Shown here piece after piece: positions 6,644-7,574 of a stretch of DNA of 7,574 nucleotides; position 1 is the stretch's first letter, and every line of letters begins with the position of its first letter. The position numbers and the translations under genes were made by a program. This stretch comes from Halanaerobiaceae bacterium. GTDB taxonomy: Bacteria > Bacillota_F > Halanaerobiia > Halanaerobiales > CSSED10-376. The notes under the pieces are model-generated. The model saw nothing but the letters and a program-made list of their open reading frames with translations, was not told the origin of the DNA and made no database searches. The stretch covers positions 1 to 7,574 of the forward strand of contig PWOK01000297.1 in NCBI GenBank assembly GCA_003557445.1, read 5' to 3'.

Positions 6644-6673
6644 ATTCTAACATATTTTACTGTCATTTGACAA
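6644..6673 (-). promoter_or_regulatory. Predicted sigma-A promoter of rpmB
   Basis: Read on the minus strand, TTGTCA (6673-6668) and TAGAAT (6649-6644) are separated by 18 bases; each differs from consensus by one base. Transcription would begin near 6637, only about 16 bases before the ATG, with the AAGGAGGA site starting just inside the transcript. A very short 5' leader leaves little room for the L28-type leader regulation seen for some ribosomal protein genes. This is a pattern match, not an experiment. Confidence 0.6.
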
Positions 6674-6679
6674 GTACTC

Positions 6680-6708
6680 TTGCACATTTATTAATTATAT
6701 TATAAAAT
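6680..6708 (+). promoter_or_regulatory. Possible promoter of asp23-fakA
   Basis: TTGCAC (6680-6685) and TAAAAT (6703-6708) lie 17 bases apart in the AT-rich gap before asp23. The -10 is close to consensus but the -35 matches only its first three bases. A perfect TTGACA at 6667-6672 is also available, with a weak ATTAAT (6690-6695) at 17-base spacing. One of these probably drives asp23; the region is too AT-rich to choose firmly. The 163-bp divergent gap shows no long stem or known riboswitch. Confidence 0.35.
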
Positions 6709-6784
6709 ATAGATAAAAGATTTAATTATGAAAAAGTTAAAAATATCTTTAAAATATTATTTTTAAATAAAGAGAGGTGTCTTT

Positions 6785-7156
6785 ATGGCAAAAACATGGT
6801 CAAATAAATATGGTGAAATTACTATTACCAATGAAGTTATTGGTAAGATTGCGGGACTTGCTGCCATGGAATGTTATGGTCTGGTAGGGATGTCTTCCAG
6901 AAATGTTCAGGATGGAATTGCTGATCTTCTTGGTATTGAAAATCTGACAAAAGGTCTGGTAGTTGAAGATGATGACAAGGAAGGTACTGTTAGTCTGGAA
7001 TTAAATATTATAGTTGAATATGGGACTAACATTCATGAGGTAGCACAAAATATAATTGACAGGGTTACCTATACTATAAAAGAAAAAATAGGTGTTGAAG
7101 TATCTGAGGTAAATGTCAATGTTCAGGGAGTGAGAGTTGGAAATGGAGGCAAATAA
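6785..7156 (+). CDS. yloU: Asp23/Gls24 family envelope stress protein (YloU-like)
   Basis: A 123-residue cytosolic protein of the Asp23/Gls24 (DUF322) family. Family marks are the N-terminal YGEITITNEVIGKIAGLAA segment (9-27), ECYGLVGM (29-36), the strand LELNIIVEYGTNIHEVAQNI, and the C-terminal VEVSEVNVNVQGVRV. S. aureus Asp23 is membrane-associated through a partner and linked to cell-envelope stress; here no membrane segment is present. The start has a GAGAGGTG site (6772-6779) with a 5-base spacer. The gene is divergent from rpmB and its last 14 bases overlap fakA, so the two are translationally coupled. The asp23-fakA pairing is widely conserved in Firmicutes. Its biochemical function is unknown even in model species. 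Confidence 0.93.
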   Translation: MAKTWSNKYGEITITNEVIGKIAGLAAMECYGLVGMSSRNVQDGIADLLGIENLTKGLVVEDDDKEGTVSLELNIIVEYGTNIHEVAQNIIDRVTYTIKEKIGVEVSEVNVNVQGVRVGNGGK

Positions 7157-7574
7157 AAATAAAAACAAAAAGCAGGAAAAAGAAATAACTGTTTTGAAAG
7201 AAAAAGAAATAAGAGAAATGTTTATCTCAGCATTAATGTATTTGAAAAAACAAAAGTCACTGGTTGATTCTTTAAATGTTTTTCCAGTTCCTGATGGAGA
7301 TACAGGAACCAATATGTATTTAACATTTATGGAGGCTGTTAAAAAACTTAAAGCATCAAAATCAAATAGAGCTGACAAATTAACTTCTGCTATAGCTCAG
7401 GGGGCCCTGATGGGTGCCCGGGGTAATTCAGGGGTTATTTTATCTCAGTTATTAAGAGGATTTTCTGAAGCCAATAAAAATAATGAAGTAATCACAAAAA
7501 ATGATCTGGTAAAAGCATTAAAAAAAGCTTCTCAGGTTGCCTATCATGGAGTTATGAAACCGGTAGAAGGCACC
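7143..7574 (+). CDS. fakA: Fatty acid kinase catalytic subunit FakA / YloV, N-terminal part (3' end outside window)
   Basis: This is the first 144 codons of a DAK2-domain protein, open to the last base of the window. The motif NVFPVPDGDTGTNM (45-58) holds the Mg-ATP aspartates D51 and D53. LMGARGNSGVILSQLLRGF and the final KPVEGT are also characteristic of the FakA N-terminal kinase domain. With FakB proteins it phosphorylates exogenous fatty acids bound to FakB, feeding phospholipid synthesis. Full-length homologues are about 550 residues, so about three quarters of the gene is missing. The ATG at 7143 lies inside the end of asp23, with only a modest GAGAG (7132-7136) before it. It gives a Lys/Asn-rich extension of about 15 residues before the conserved region. 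A TTG at 7194 is a weaker alternative start. Confidence 0.92.
   Translation, partial: MEANKNKNKKQEKEITVLKEKEIREMFISALMYLKKQKSLVDSLNVFPVPDGDTGTNMYLTFMEAVKKLKASKSNRADKLTSAIAQGALMGARGNSGVILSQLLRGFSEANKNNEVITKNDLVKALKKASQVAYHGVMKPVEGT

Noticed and set aside
6449..6670. Plus-strand 73-codon hydrophobic frame opposite rpmB
   Set aside because: It is the antisense shadow of a confidently identified ribosomal protein gene and has no ribosome site.
6622..6687. Upstream in-frame ATG extending L28 by 22 residues
   Set aside because: The extension runs through the AAGGAGGA site and the predicted rpmB promoter, and L28 proteins begin MARxCEICGK.
6728..6766. 12-codon frame (MKKLKISLKYYF) upstream of asp23, considered as leader peptide
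   Set aside because: No ribosome binding site, composition explained by AT-rich DNA, and no attenuator-like stem follows.
7001..7378. Minus-strand 125-codon frame opposite asp23 and fakA
   Set aside because: Antisense to two conserved genes, Phe/Ser/Ile-rich low-complexity product, no family features.
1..7574. A defence system, mobile element, CRISPR array or biosynthetic cluster
   Set aside because: Every gene is accounted for by housekeeping families or the one small unknown; no transposase, integrase, repeat array or attachment-site duplication was seen.

Overview
The window looks like a chromosomal housekeeping locus of a low-GC, anaerobic Firmicute (Bacillota). The DNA is visibly AT-rich, genes are packed with strong AGGAGG-type ribosome binding sites, and gene order follows a core Firmicutes block. 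In Bacillus subtilis, as I recall it, that block runs prpC-prkC-rsgA-rpe-thiN-spoVM-rpmB(reverse)-yloU-yloV. A clostridial-type organism is likely because of the oxygen-sensitive two-subunit Fe-S fumarase and a Cys in place of the Arg of the kinase HRD motif. A Halanaerobiales-like lineage is a plausible guess, but the sequence alone does not prove it.

Layout. Positions 1-2483 hold the 3' end of a PP2C Ser/Thr phosphatase and a complete PASTA-domain Ser/Thr kinase (PrkC), an opposing signalling pair. Positions 2493-4694 hold the ribosome-assembly GTPase RsgA, ribulose-phosphate 3-epimerase and thiamine pyrophosphokinase, nearly touching or overlapping. After a perfect 10-bp inverted repeat (4690-4720) come a 66-residue basic protein (4734-4934) and the alpha and beta subunits of a class I fumarate hydratase (4956-6359). 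These three sit where B. subtilis has spoVM. A bidirectional terminator (about 6374-6406) separates them from convergent rpmB (6391-6621, minus strand). A divergent promoter region (6622-6784) leads into the Asp23-family gene and the 5' end of the fatty-acid kinase gene fakA (yloV), which runs off the window.

How it fits together. From prpC to fumB all genes are co-directional with gaps of at most 39 bp, so one long operon is likely, possibly with a regulatory break at the inverted repeat. The first part links cell-surface sensing (PASTA kinase and phosphatase) with ribosome maturation and central metabolism. The fumarase pair adds a C4-dicarboxylate step. rpmB is an independent unit, and asp23-fakA begins another operon.

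I see no CRISPR array, mobile element, tRNA, rRNA or riboswitch, and no clearly new system. The items most worth a second look are the orphan small gene, which resembles the N-terminal part of the spore protease YabG, the hairpin in front of it, and the apparent absence of spoVM at its usual place.
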